From Achromobacter pestifer (GTDB lineage: Bacteria; Pseudomonadota; Gammaproteobacteria; Burkholderiales; Burkholderiaceae_B), in contig NZ_CADIJX010000002.1 of assembly GCF_902859625.1 (NCBI RefSeq), positions 124,001 through 188,000 of the forward strand: DNA of 64,000 nucleotides, written 5' to 3'. The notes beneath the pieces are model-generated. The model saw only the letters and a program-made list of their open reading frames with translations, searched no databases and had not been told where the DNA came from. Numbering within the stretch: position 1 is the stretch's first letter; every line of letters starts with the position of its first letter. Made by a program: the position numbers and the translations under genes. Below, in pieces: positions 1-8,605 of this stretch.

Positions 1-138
1 CGCTTGTCTCCGGGTTGTTGTATTTATCAAAACCTCTGTATATGCCTGGTCCGCTGCCCACGCAGGTCAGGTATCGACCGTGCCTGCATCCCTTGAGGAC
101 ACCGTTGACGAGCTCTCTCTTATTGCGTGTGCACGGCT

Positions 139-2235
139 TCAGGCAGGGCCATCGTGAAAACGTCGCCCCTCCTGAGCGAGCTTGACGATGAGATTGGCTG
201 GCTTCCAGTATTGGGATCCGTGCTCGGCTTCGTACTTGCGCAGCCCAGCCAGGATGGCAGGCAGGCCGATCTGGTCCGCGTAGCACAGCGGGCCGCCCCG
301 ATAGGCGGGAAAGCCGTAACCCTTGAGCCAGACGACGTCGATGTCGGAGGCGCGTTCGACGATGTTCTCCTCCAGGATGTAGGCGGCTTCGTTGATCATG
401 GAGTACAGGCAGCGCTCCAGGATTTCCTGGTCGGAGATCTGTCGCGCCTGTCGGCCGGAGGCTGCGCGGTGTGCGGCGACCAGTGTTTCGGCAGCAGGTG
501 ACGGGGTGGCCTTGCGGTCGCTGTCATAGTCGTAGAAGCCACCCTGGGTCTTCTGGCCCAGTCGGCCCGCGGCGACCATGCGGTCCAGCATGTCGCACTC
601 GCGCTCGCGCGGCGTCAGGTTCCGCAGGCGGCTCTGGCGATTGCGCCAGCCCACGTCCAGGCCTGCCAGGTCCGCCATGGCGAACGGTCCCATCGGGAGG
701 CCGAAGTCGCGCAGGACTCGGTCGATCTGAAAGGGCGAAGCGCCTTCCTGGAGCAGGAAATAGCTTTCGCGCGTGCGCTTGCTCAACATGCGGTTGCCGA
801 CGAATCCGTCGCAGGAGCGCACCAGCACGGCGACCTTGCCCAGGCGGCGGCCCACTTCCATGACGGTGGCGCACACGTCGTCAGAGGTGGCGGAGCCGCG
901 CACGTTCTCCAGCAACTGCATGACGTTGGCGGGACTGAAAAAGTGCATCCCGACCACGTCCTGGGGCCGCCCCGTGGCGCTCGCAATATTGTCGATGTCC
1001 AGGTAGGAAGTGTTGGAGGCCAGGATGGCGCCGGGTTTGCAGACCAGATCGAGCGTCTTGAATATCTCGTGTTTGAGCCCGATTTCCTCGAACACCGCTT
1101 CAATGACCAGATCCACGTCGGCCAGATCCTCGAAGCGTGTGCTGCCCTGTATGCATGCGAGACGCTGCGCGACGTCGCCTGCGCTGAGCCGGCCGCGCCG
1201 AGCGGAGTTGGCGTAGTTTTCTTCGATGCGCGCCAGGCCTTGACTGAGACGCTCGGCGTCTTTCTCCAGCAGCACCACGGGTATGCCGGCGTTGGCGAAG
1301 CACATCGCAATGCCGCCGCCCATCGTGCCGGCGCCTATCACCGCCGCCCGGCTGACGGGCCTGGCCTTGGCCGCAAACGGCAGCTTGTGCAATTGACGCT
1401 CGGCAAAGAAGGCATGGCGCAGTGCGCGTGACTGTGGCGATGCTTTCAGTTCATCGAACAAGGCCCGCTCGATCTGCAACCCTTTGTCAAAGGGTTGCTC
1501 CACCGCCGCGCGCACCGCTTTCACGCAACTTATCGGCGCTTCAAAGCCGCGGTGTCGTTGCCGCAGGCGTTGTTCGGCAGCAGTGAAGAGCTCTGAATCT
1601 GCCTCGGGGGCAGCCAAGGCGCTCACTCTTCGCTGCGCCAGGTCTTCGTGCTGAACCCGTCTTGCCAGGGCCAATGCCGCGCTTGCCAGATCCGCATCGG
1701 CAAGCTCATCGACCAAGCCGATGCGCAGCGCGTGTTGGGCCGAGATCGGTTTTCCGTCGACGATCATCTCCAATGCCTCGGCAGCACCGATCAGGCGGGG
1801 CAGGCGTTGGGTTCCACCCGCGCCGGGCAACAGGCCGAGCTTGACTTCGGGCAGGCCGAAGCGGGCGTCCGGTGTGGCGATGCGGTAGTGGCAGCCAAGC
1901 GCGACCTCAAGCCCGCCGCCCAGCGCGGTTCCGTGCATGGCCGCGATCACGGGTTTTTGCGATTGTTCCAGGCACTGTATGACATCGGCCAGCTTAGGCT
2001 CCTGGGGCGGGAGGGCGAACTCTTTGATGTCGGCACCGGCAAAGAAAGTCTTTCCCTTGCACAGCAACACCACGGCTTTGACGCTCGCGTCGGCCTGCGC
2101 GGCGGCGATGGCGGATTCCAGGCCCGCCCGCACTGCCTGAGAGAGCGCATTGACAGGCGGGTTGTCGATTGAAATGCAGGCCACGTCGGCCTGAAGATGG
2201 TAGGTGACGACTTGCGTGCTGGTTGTGCTGCTCAT
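139..2235 (-). CDS. multifunctional enoyl-CoA hydratase / 3-hydroxyacyl-CoA dehydrogenase
   Basis: A 698-residue fusion of the peroxisomal/FadB-like type that hydrates an enoyl-CoA and then oxidises the 3-hydroxyacyl-CoA with NAD. Seen: an N-terminal crotonase domain (about 1-190) with the oxyanion-hole segment around G105-G108 and both expected acidic catalytic residues, E110 (GGGLE) and E130 (LPE). A Rossmann NAD-binding domain follows, starting at GAGTMG (301-306), with catalytic-type H431 in HFFSP, then the two C-terminal dehydrogenase repeats. The ATG start gives a complete crotonase N-terminus. It lies 23 bases after the thiolase-like gene on the same strand and is probably co-transcribed with it and the DUF35 gene. 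Substrate unknown; the neighbouring carboxylase and CoA-transferase argue for a dedicated pathway rather than general fatty-acid oxidation. Confidence 0.93.
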   Translation of the reverse strand: MSSTTSTQVVTYHLQADVACISIDNPPVNALSQAVRAGLESAIAAAQADASVKAVVLLCKGKTFFAGADIKEFALPPQEPKLADVIQCLEQSQKPVIAAMHGTALGGGLEVALGCHYRIATPDARFGLPEVKLGLLPGAGGTQRLPRLIGAAEALEMIVDGKPISAQHALRIGLVDELADADLASAALALARRVQHEDLAQRRVSALAAPEADSELFTAAEQRLRQRHRGFEAPISCVKAVRAAVEQPFDKGLQIERALFDELKASPQSRALRHAFFAERQLHKLPFAAKARPVSRAAVIGAGTMGGGIAMCFANAGIPVVLLEKDAERLSQGLARIEENYANSARRGRLSAGDVAQRLACIQGSTRFEDLADVDLVIEAVFEEIGLKHEIFKTLDLVCKPGAILASNTSYLDIDNIASATGRPQDVVGMHFFSPANVMQLLENVRGSATSDDVCATVMEVGRRLGKVAVLVRSCDGFVGNRMLSKRTRESYFLLQEGASPFQIDRVLRDFGLPMGPFAMADLAGLDVGWRNRQSRLRNLTPRERECDMLDRMVAAGRLGQKTQGGFYDYDSDRKATPSPAAETLVAAHRAASGRQARQISDQEILERCLYSMINEAAYILEENIVERASDIDVVWLKGYGFPAYRGGPLCYADQIGLPAILAGLRKYEAEHGSQYWKPANLIVKLAQEGRRFHDGPA

Positions 2236-2258
2236 GATTGTGTCCGCGGTTTCAGCGT

Positions 2259-3410
2259 TTACAGGGTGGCGCGCGATCCGAGAATCGCCGTGACCTGGCT
2301 GGCCAACTGGCCGCCATTGCCGTGGGCCAGGGCCAGATCGACGCCGTCAACCTGTCTGGCGCCTGCGGAGCGGCGGATCTGGTGCACGGCTTCGATGGCC
2401 GCGAAGATGCCATACATGCCCGGGTGATTGCAGGACAGGCCGCCGCCGTTGGTGTTGACCGGCAGTGCACCACCGGGCGCGGTCACGCCTGACGCCACGA
2501 ACGCGCCACCTTCGCCCTTGGCGCAGTAACCCAGGTCTTCAAGAAACAGAATCGGGTTGATGGTGAATGCGTCATAGAGCTGCAGGACGTCGATCTCTTG
2601 TGGCGCGACGCGCGCCATCTCGAAAGCGCGTCGGCCGGATTGCACGGCACCGGTGACTGTGAGGTCTTCCATGCTCGAAATCTGGCGATGCGTGGTTGCC
2701 TCACCGACACCCAGAACATAGGCCGGCGTGTTGGTAAATTCCGGCACGCGCTCCGCGGCGACGAGAATCATCGCTCCGCCGCCGTCGGTCACCAGGCAGC
2801 AGTCCCGCAGCGTGAGAGGATCGGATATGGGCCGGGAATCCAGAACATCGGCGATGCTCATGGGGCCGCGCTCGTGAGCGGCAGGATTGAGCTGCGCCCA
2901 TTGGCGCGCAGCGACCGCGACGCTGGCCAACTGCTCGCGCGTGGTTCCGTACTGGTGCATGTGGCGCGCGGTAGCCAAGGCGTAGCCACTGATGGGGTTG
3001 CGCGGCGAATACATCGCCTCCCAGGGCGCGGGTTCGGTCAGGGTGGTCAGCTTGCCGCCCGCCGACAGTTGGTTCGACCCATAGCAAATGCAGGCCACTT
3101 TGCACAGCCCGGCTTGCAGGGCAAGCGTGGCCGACAACAGGTGGGCCAGAAATGAGGATCCGCCGATGTTGGTGCCATCCATATAGGTCGGATGGATGCC
3201 GAGATACTCCGCCACGGACAGGGCGGGCATGAAATGCGTCAGTGTGGACGTGAACAAGCCGTCGATCTGGTCCACGCCGATGCCCGCATCGGCCGCCGCC
3301 GCCTGAACGGCGATGCCGAGTTGGTCCAAAGCCGAGAACCCGGGGCTGTTCCAGCCAGGCGTGGCGCCGATCCCGACAATCGCCGAGGCCCCTCTTGTAC
3401 TAGTAGCCAT
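2259..3410 (-). CDS. thiolase-superfamily protein (SCP-x/Ltp2-like), DUF35 partner
   Basis: A 383-residue thiolase-fold protein. The ATG at 3410 is preferred over a 31-residue upstream extension because the fold begins directly after it (SAIVGIGATP). The two thiolase halves are visible, and the C-terminal half keeps a histidine loop (SCNHPG). In the N-terminal half, the nucleophile-loop region reads GGSS (83-86), so the usual catalytic Cys is not evident. This is the pattern of SCP-x/Ltp2-like enzymes, some of which act as retro-aldolases on CoA thioesters rather than as condensing thiolases. A DUF35 OB-fold gene sits 31 bases upstream, as for Ltp2-ChsH2 and BbsA-BbsB pairs. Whether it does thiolysis or retro-aldol cleavage cannot be settled from sequence alone. 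Confidence 0.85.
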   Translation of the reverse strand: MATSTRGASAIVGIGATPGWNSPGFSALDQLGIAVQAAAADAGIGVDQIDGLFTSTLTHFMPALSVAEYLGIHPTYMDGTNIGGSSFLAHLLSATLALQAGLCKVACICYGSNQLSAGGKLTTLTEPAPWEAMYSPRNPISGYALATARHMHQYGTTREQLASVAVAARQWAQLNPAAHERGPMSIADVLDSRPISDPLTLRDCCLVTDGGGAMILVAAERVPEFTNTPAYVLGVGEATTHRQISSMEDLTVTGAVQSGRRAFEMARVAPQEIDVLQLYDAFTINPILFLEDLGYCAKGEGGAFVASGVTAPGGALPVNTNGGGLSCNHPGMYGIFAAIEAVHQIRRSAGARQVDGVDLALAHGNGGQLASQVTAILGSRATL

Positions 3411-3441
3411 CAAATCATTCCAATTATCATGGGCCGCGCGG

Positions 3442-3849
3442 TCAGTCCGCGCGCACAAACACCACACGCGGCACGCCAGAGGACTGGCGGCGCACTTGCG
3501 CACGCACTCGCATGCCGATCGTCACCGCCAGGGGCTCCATATCGACAACGGTGCTCATCAGGCGCGGTCCTTCGTCAAGGTCCACCAGGACGACGCAATA
3601 GTTCCCACCCCGTTCGGGGCGTTGGCGCACGACGGTGGTCGAATAGATGGTGCCGCCGCCATCGGCGGTTTCCCAGCGCAAGCGTCCGCCGCCATATGGG
3701 GATATGGCTCGAGGATAGAAAACGGCGCGGCCGGTTGTTTCGCAGCGCTGAATCATGAACTGCCCTTGTTCGAGCATGCGCTGGAAGTACTGCTCCGGGC
3801 CGACTGCCTCGTCGCCCGCTGTGTGTGTGCTGTTAGAGGAATTCTGCAC
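3442..3849 (-). CDS. DUF35 OB-fold acyl-CoA-associated protein
   Basis: A 135-residue protein matching DUF35/OB-fold partners of thiolase-like enzymes: a short N-terminal helix (EQYFQRMLEQGQF), the rubredoxin-like segment with YPR, then the OB fold (G-TIYSTTVV ... VVLVDLDEGPRL). The start is taken as GTG at 3849 because GGAGG lies just upstream; a longer upstream frame looks non-coding. The zinc ribbon is degraded: one Cys remains at the first CxxC position and the other expected Cys are replaced (about RCETTGRAVFYPRAISP). Family members bind the partner thiolase and help bind acyl-CoA. First gene of the minus-strand set with the thiolase-like protein and the hydratase/dehydrogenase. Confidence 0.82.
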   Translation of the reverse strand: MQNSSNSTHTAGDEAVGPEQYFQRMLEQGQFMIQRCETTGRAVFYPRAISPYGGGRLRWETADGGGTIYSTTVVRQRPERGGNYCVVLVDLDEGPRLMSTVVDMEPLAVTIGMRVRAQVRRQSSGVPRVVFVRAD

Positions 3850-4070
3850 ATTCGCCTCCCAAGATTCTGTGGCCGCGGCCGGCCGGCAGGCGGACGGCAC
3901 ATACACCCGTTGGGTGCATGGCTTGTCTGCTGGCGACGCCACGACGCTCGAAGGATGTTAGGGGGGCGAGCCGTCTCGGGACAATTAACTAATTTTGACG
4001 AGGGGCATAGCGATTGAGCATAGCTCGGCCGTGGCCCGGTGCGTGCCGGGTTCGCGCGCAGAGGGGGTAT

Positions 4071-5000
4071 TCAGTCAGCCAGCCAGCGTACGCCGACGTG
4101 GTCGAACTGTTTGATGTAGGGCTCGAGCACGCGGATGAGCTCGGCATGCAGGGCATTGACGATGCGGGGATTGCGGTTCAGGACGGCGGTGCCGACGATC
4201 ACGGTGCGTTGCAGCGTGGGGCTGATGATGGGAGCGCCTTCGATGCGCTTTTCGGCCAGCATCGTCATGATGGGGATGACTGGCAGGATGGTGTAGCCGA
4301 CGCCGCGTAACACCAGTTCGAGAATGACCGCAGTGCTGTCCGACTCGGCAACCAGATTCAGGTTGACGCCAAGGATGGTGCAGGCCCGGTCTATCACGTT
4401 GCGCAAGCTGCGCGCTTCCGGAACCACCATGGGCATTCTGGAGACTGCCTCGAGCGTCATCGGGGCGTCCTCGGACAATCCGGATCCCGGCAGGCCGAGG
4501 ACGTATATGGGCTCGGAATAAACGGGCGAGGTTTGCAGAAGTTCGGATTGCAGATAGTCGCCCATGAGGCAGATATCAAGCTTGCCGCCCTCCAGGCCTT
4601 CTTGCAGGAAATCCGAGAAGCCGGTGGCGATGCGCACGCGGAGATTGGGATACTGCTGCTGCAGCGCAATGACGAGTGGGCCGGCAAGCGCGGCTGCCAG
4701 GCCGGGCAGCATGCCGATGGACACGGTGCCAAGAAGATCCGATTTTGCGGCGCCGATGCCGGCCCGGGCTTCATTGAGCCCCTTAAGGGAAACCCGCACC
4801 TGATCGACAAACCGGCGCCCTGGCACGGTCAGTACCATCCCGAGCCGGTTGCGCTCGAAAAGCGGAGTGCCCAGTTCGTCTTCCAGCTGTTTCAGCTGTC
4901 GGGACAGGGCGGGCTGCACGACATGCAGCAGTTCCGCCGCCTTGGTGAGGCTGCCGGTTTCCGCGATCGCCAAAACCGTTCTTAACTGCCTGAGTTCCAT
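4071..5000 (-). CDS. LysR-family transcriptional regulator
   Basis: A 309-residue LysR-type regulator. The winged helix-turn-helix occupies about residues 1-60 (MELRQLRTVLAIAETGSL, then AAELLHVVQPALSRQLKQLE), followed by a periplasmic-binding-protein-like effector domain. It is divergent from the acyl-CoA carboxylase operon, with 272 bases between the starts, the standard arrangement for a LysR protein controlling the neighbouring operon and itself. It is transcribed in the same direction as the DUF35/thiolase/hydratase genes, which start 221 bases after its stop, so it may control both arms. The effector is probably the pathway substrate or a CoA intermediate (inference). Confidence 0.93.
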   Translation of the reverse strand: MELRQLRTVLAIAETGSLTKAAELLHVVQPALSRQLKQLEDELGTPLFERNRLGMVLTVPGRRFVDQVRVSLKGLNEARAGIGAAKSDLLGTVSIGMLPGLAAALAGPLVIALQQQYPNLRVRIATGFSDFLQEGLEGGKLDICLMGDYLQSELLQTSPVYSEPIYVLGLPGSGLSEDAPMTLEAVSRMPMVVPEARSLRNVIDRACTILGVNLNLVAESDSTAVILELVLRGVGYTILPVIPIMTMLAEKRIEGAPIISPTLQRTVIVGTAVLNRNPRIVNALHAELIRVLEPYIKQFDHVGVRWLAD

Positions 5001-5272
5001 TTCCGCCCGCTTTTATCGAGACACATGCCGAACGGCTATAGGGGTCAGAGAAAAATGTGAATTGTGTGGCTGTTGCACGACACCTACCATCCTCGCCAAG
5101 TTAACGACAACCGCCGGATCAAGCTGGGCTGCGATTGCGCGTATCCATTTCCATGTTAATGCTTTTCGGCGCCTGCCCGCAGGCGCGTCTCGTCTGGCAG
5201 GAACATGCAAAGGCTATGGGCAGCAGCTTAGGGACTTGAGCATAAGAGTTAGAGCAGAGACATAGGATCACC

Positions 5273-8200
5273 ATGAAGAGAGTGTTGGTTGCCAATCGTG
5301 GCGAAATCGCCGTGCGAGCCATTCGCGCCGTGCGCGACCTCGGGTTGGAAAGCGTCGCCGTGTATTCCCAGGACGATTCAAACTCAAGACATCGAATTCT
5401 CGCGGATACCTCGGTTGCGCTGACCGGCTCCGGTCCAGCGGCTTATATCGATATCGACGCCATCATTGCCGCAGCCAGGGCGGAGCATTGCGATGCCATC
5501 CATCCAGGGTATGGCTTCTTGAGTGAAAGGGCGGATTTCGCCCTGGCTTGCGATGCGGCGGATATCACGTTCATCGGCCCGAACGCCGATCACCTCGCTC
5601 TGTTCGGAGACAAAGGCCGCGCTTTGCAACTGGCCCGCGAATGCGGCGTGCCTGTCATGCCTGCCACGGCGGGCGGTGCAACACTTGCGGACGTCGAGCA
5701 GTTCTTCGACGAGCAGGGCGGAGTCGGTATCGTCATCAAGGCGGTCGGCGGAGGCGGCGGACGCGGGATGCGCGTCGTCAAGTCCAAAGCCGATATCGCC
5801 GAGCTCTATGCGCGCTGCCGGTCGGAAGCAATGTCGGCCTTCGGTGTGGACGCGCTGTACGCGGAGCGTCTGGTCAATCGCGCGCGTCATATCGAAGTGC
5901 AGATCGCCGGCGACGGTGCGTCGGTGGTCGCGCTCGGCGATCGGGATTGCACGCTGCAACGCCGCTTTCAGAAAGTGGTCGAGATCGCGCCCAGCCCGGT
6001 GCTGAGCGCCACTCTGCGCACCGCCATTCTGGCCGCAGCAAAGAAAATGGCGGCTAAGGTGGAGTACCGCAGCCTGGGAACCTTTGAATTCCTGGTCGAA
6101 GAAAACGAGCAGGGGGTGCAGACGGACTTTGTATTCATCGAAGCCAATCCCCGGCTGCAAGTCGAGCATACGATCACCGAGCAGGTTACGGGCGTGGATC
6201 TGGTGGCCTTGCAGATTGGGGTCGCGCAGGGAAAGCGCCTGGCCGAACTGGGAGTGGACCCGACCAACCCACCGGGCCTGAACGGTTATGCCATTCAGCT
6301 CCGCATCAATGCAGAATCGATTGATGCCACGGGCATGGCACGCCCGGCACACGGCAGGCTGGAGCGTTTCGAGCCGCCCGCCGGCCCCGAGGTGCGCGTC
6401 GACACCCATGCCTACAGCGGGTACTCGCCCGCCCCGGCGTTCGACACGCTGCTGGCCAAGCTGATCGTGTTCAGCGGCAGTGACGATTTCTCGGGCGTGG
6501 TGCGGCGTTTGCGCCGCTGCCTGGCCGAGTTCCGGATTGCCGGTGTAGCGACGAATATCCATCTTTTGCAGGCGCTCGTGGCCCGGGAGGACTTCCTGAC
6601 GCAGCGCAACCATACGCGCTACATCGAGGCCATCCTCGGGGAACTGCTTGCAGCGGCCGAGCAGTACGCGCAAGAGCAGCAGGCCAAGGACAGCCTGATC
6701 GGGGATTCGGGGGGGCGCAGTGCTTCGGCGGCCAACCTGCCGCAGGCCGCGCAGGCCGCGGTGCCGGAAGGGCTCTCGGCATCGCGCGCGCCTTTGAGTG
6801 GGCGTCTGGTCGAGGTGTCCGTCAGCGCTGGCGCTCTCGTGCTCAAGGGCCAACCCATCGCCGTGATCGAAGCGATGAAAATGGAGTACACCGTCGTCGC
6901 CGATTTCAATGGCAAGGTTGTCGAGGTGCCGGCCGTCAGTGGCGGCAATGTGCAGGAAGGCGAGATCCTGGTCTTGCTGGAACAGGAATCGAGTGGTGTC
7001 GACACCGAGGTCGTGACAGACGCGATCGATCTGGATGCCGTGCGCCCTGACCTGCAAGCCGTACTCGATCGCCATGCGTCGCTTTATGATGACGCGCGCC
7101 CACAGGCCGTGGCAAAGCGCCGTTCGCGAGGGCAGCGCACCGCACGGGAGAACGTGGACGATCTGTGCGATGAAGGCTCGTTCGTGGAGTTTGGCGCATT
7201 GGTCATTGCCGCGCAGGCAAGCCGCCGCAGCAAGGAAGACCTGATCGCCAACACGCCAGCGGACGGCATTGTCACCGGCATTGGCAACGTCAACGGCGAC
7301 GCATTCGGCTACGACGGGTCGCTGACCGCCGTGATGGCCTATGACGCGACGGTGCTGGCGGGCACGCAGGGCAAACGCAACCACATCAAGACCGACAGGC
7401 TGGTGGAACGTGCCCGCCGCGACGAGATGCCGATGGTGTTGTTCGCCGAAGGCGGCGGCGGTCGGCCGGGCGATGTCGATTTTCCCTTCGTATCCGGGCT
7501 GTATCAGCCGTCGTTCGCCGCGCTGGCCGAACTCAGTGGCGAAGTGCCTTTGCTCGGCATTGTTTCCGGACGCTGTTTCGCGGGCAACGCCGCCTTTCTG
7601 GGGGTCTGCGATGTCATCATCGCGGACAAGAGCGCCAACATCGGCATGGCCGGCCCGGCGATGATCGAAGGCGGAGGACTGGGCATCTTCCGGCCAGAGG
7701 ACGTCGGCCCCGCGCCGGTGCAGTTCGCCAATGGCGTCATCGACATCCTGGTCGACAACGAGGCGCAGGCCGTCGCGGCGGCGAAGCACTATCTGTCCAT
7801 GTTCCGGGGCCGCACCAAGGACTGGGTGGCTCCCGACCCGCGCCACCTCCGTCATGTGGTGCCGGAGAATCGCTTGCGTGTCTACGACAGCCGTAAGGTC
7901 ATCGAAGGCATTGCCGACGTAGGCAGTGTATTGATGCTGCGCTCGGGGTTCGGCCTGGGAATGCACACCGCCCTGGCTCGTGTGGAAGGGCAGCCTGTAG
8001 GGATCATCGCCAACAATCCGCACCACCTGGGAGGCGCCATCGATGCCGACGCGGCCGACAAGGCGGCACGCTTCATGAATCTTTGCGATATCCACGGTCT
8101 GCCCATCATTTCGTTGATCGATACGCCGGGATTCATGGTCGGGCCGGAGGAAGAGGCCAAGGCGCAAGTCCGGCATGTGTCGCGCATGTTCGTGGTCGCG

Positions 8201-8590
8201 GCCAAGCTGCGAGTCGCCATCTTGGCAATTGCCTTGCGCAAGGGCTACGGTCTGGGAGCCATGGCCATGGCCGGCGGCGGCTTTCGCTCGGCCAGTTGCG
8301 CGGTTTCGTGGCCAACGGGCGAATTCGGCCCCATGGGCCTGGAAGGATCCATCCGGCTGGGCTTCAAGAAGGAGCTCGAGAACGTCCCCGAGGGGCCGCA
8401 GCGCCAGGCGCTTTATGACCAGTTGGTGGCTCGCGCCTACGAGCGCGGGCACGCTATCAATGTCGCGTCCACGACGGAGATCGACGCCGTCATCGATCCC
8501 GCGCAGACCCGCACGTGGATACGCCAAGGCATCGCGTCGGCATCTTTGCGCGCCAGCCGGGCCCGCCGCGCCTTTGTCGATACCTGGTAA
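5273..8590 (+). CDS. single-chain biotin-dependent acyl-CoA carboxylase (BC-BCCP-CT)
   Basis: An 1105-residue protein holding all carboxylase domains in one chain. Seen: biotin carboxylase at about 1-450, with HPGYGFLSE, a glycine-rich ATP-grasp loop (GGGGGRGMRVV) and EANPRLQVEHT. A biotinyl domain follows with the biotinylation motif EAMKMEY (Lys536). The carboxyltransferase region (about 610-1105) has two crotonase-like lobes rich in glycine oxyanion loops (EGGGGRPGD; GGGFRSASC). This architecture matches single-chain long-chain/short-chain acyl-CoA carboxylases such as the Mycobacterium avium enzyme, rather than split AccA-D, PccAB or MccAB. The ATG follows a weak AGGA. It carboxylates an acyl-CoA; the substrate is unknown. 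First gene of an operon with the CoA-transferase and Bug receptor. Confidence 0.92.
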   Translation: MKRVLVANRGEIAVRAIRAVRDLGLESVAVYSQDDSNSRHRILADTSVALTGSGPAAYIDIDAIIAAARAEHCDAIHPGYGFLSERADFALACDAADITFIGPNADHLALFGDKGRALQLARECGVPVMPATAGGATLADVEQFFDEQGGVGIVIKAVGGGGGRGMRVVKSKADIAELYARCRSEAMSAFGVDALYAERLVNRARHIEVQIAGDGASVVALGDRDCTLQRRFQKVVEIAPSPVLSATLRTAILAAAKKMAAKVEYRSLGTFEFLVEENEQGVQTDFVFIEANPRLQVEHTITEQVTGVDLVALQIGVAQGKRLAELGVDPTNPPGLNGYAIQLRINAESIDATGMARPAHGRLERFEPPAGPEVRVDTHAYSGYSPAPAFDTLLAKLIVFSGSDDFSGVVRRLRRCLAEFRIAGVATNIHLLQALVAREDFLTQRNHTRYIEAILGELLAAAEQYAQEQQAKDSLIGDSGGRSASAANLPQAAQAAVPEGLSASRAPLSGRLVEVSVSAGALVLKGQPIAVIEAMKMEYTVVADFNGKVVEVPAVSGGNVQEGEILVLLEQESSGVDTEVVTDAIDLDAVRPDLQAVLDRHASLYDDARPQAVAKRRSRGQRTARENVDDLCDEGSFVEFGALVIAAQASRRSKEDLIANTPADGIVTGIGNVNGDAFGYDGSLTAVMAYDATVLAGTQGKRNHIKTDRLVERARRDEMPMVLFAEGGGGRPGDVDFPFVSGLYQPSFAALAELSGEVPLLGIVSGRCFAGNAAFLGVCDVIIADKSANIGMAGPAMIEGGGLGIFRPEDVGPAPVQFANGVIDILVDNEAQAVAAAKHYLSMFRGRTKDWVAPDPRHLRHVVPENRLRVYDSRKVIEGIADVGSVLMLRSGFGLGMHTALARVEGQPVGIIANNPHHLGGAIDADAADKAARFMNLCDIHGLPIISLIDTPGFMVGPEEEAKAQVRHVSRMFVVAAKLRVAILAIALRKGYGLGAMAMAGGGFRSASCAVSWPTGEFGPMGLEGSIRLGFKKELENVPEGPQRQALYDQLVARAYERGHAINVASTTEIDAVIDPAQTRTWIRQGIASASLRASRARRAFVDTW

Positions 8591-8605
8591 TCGAGGCGAA
8601 CTCCG

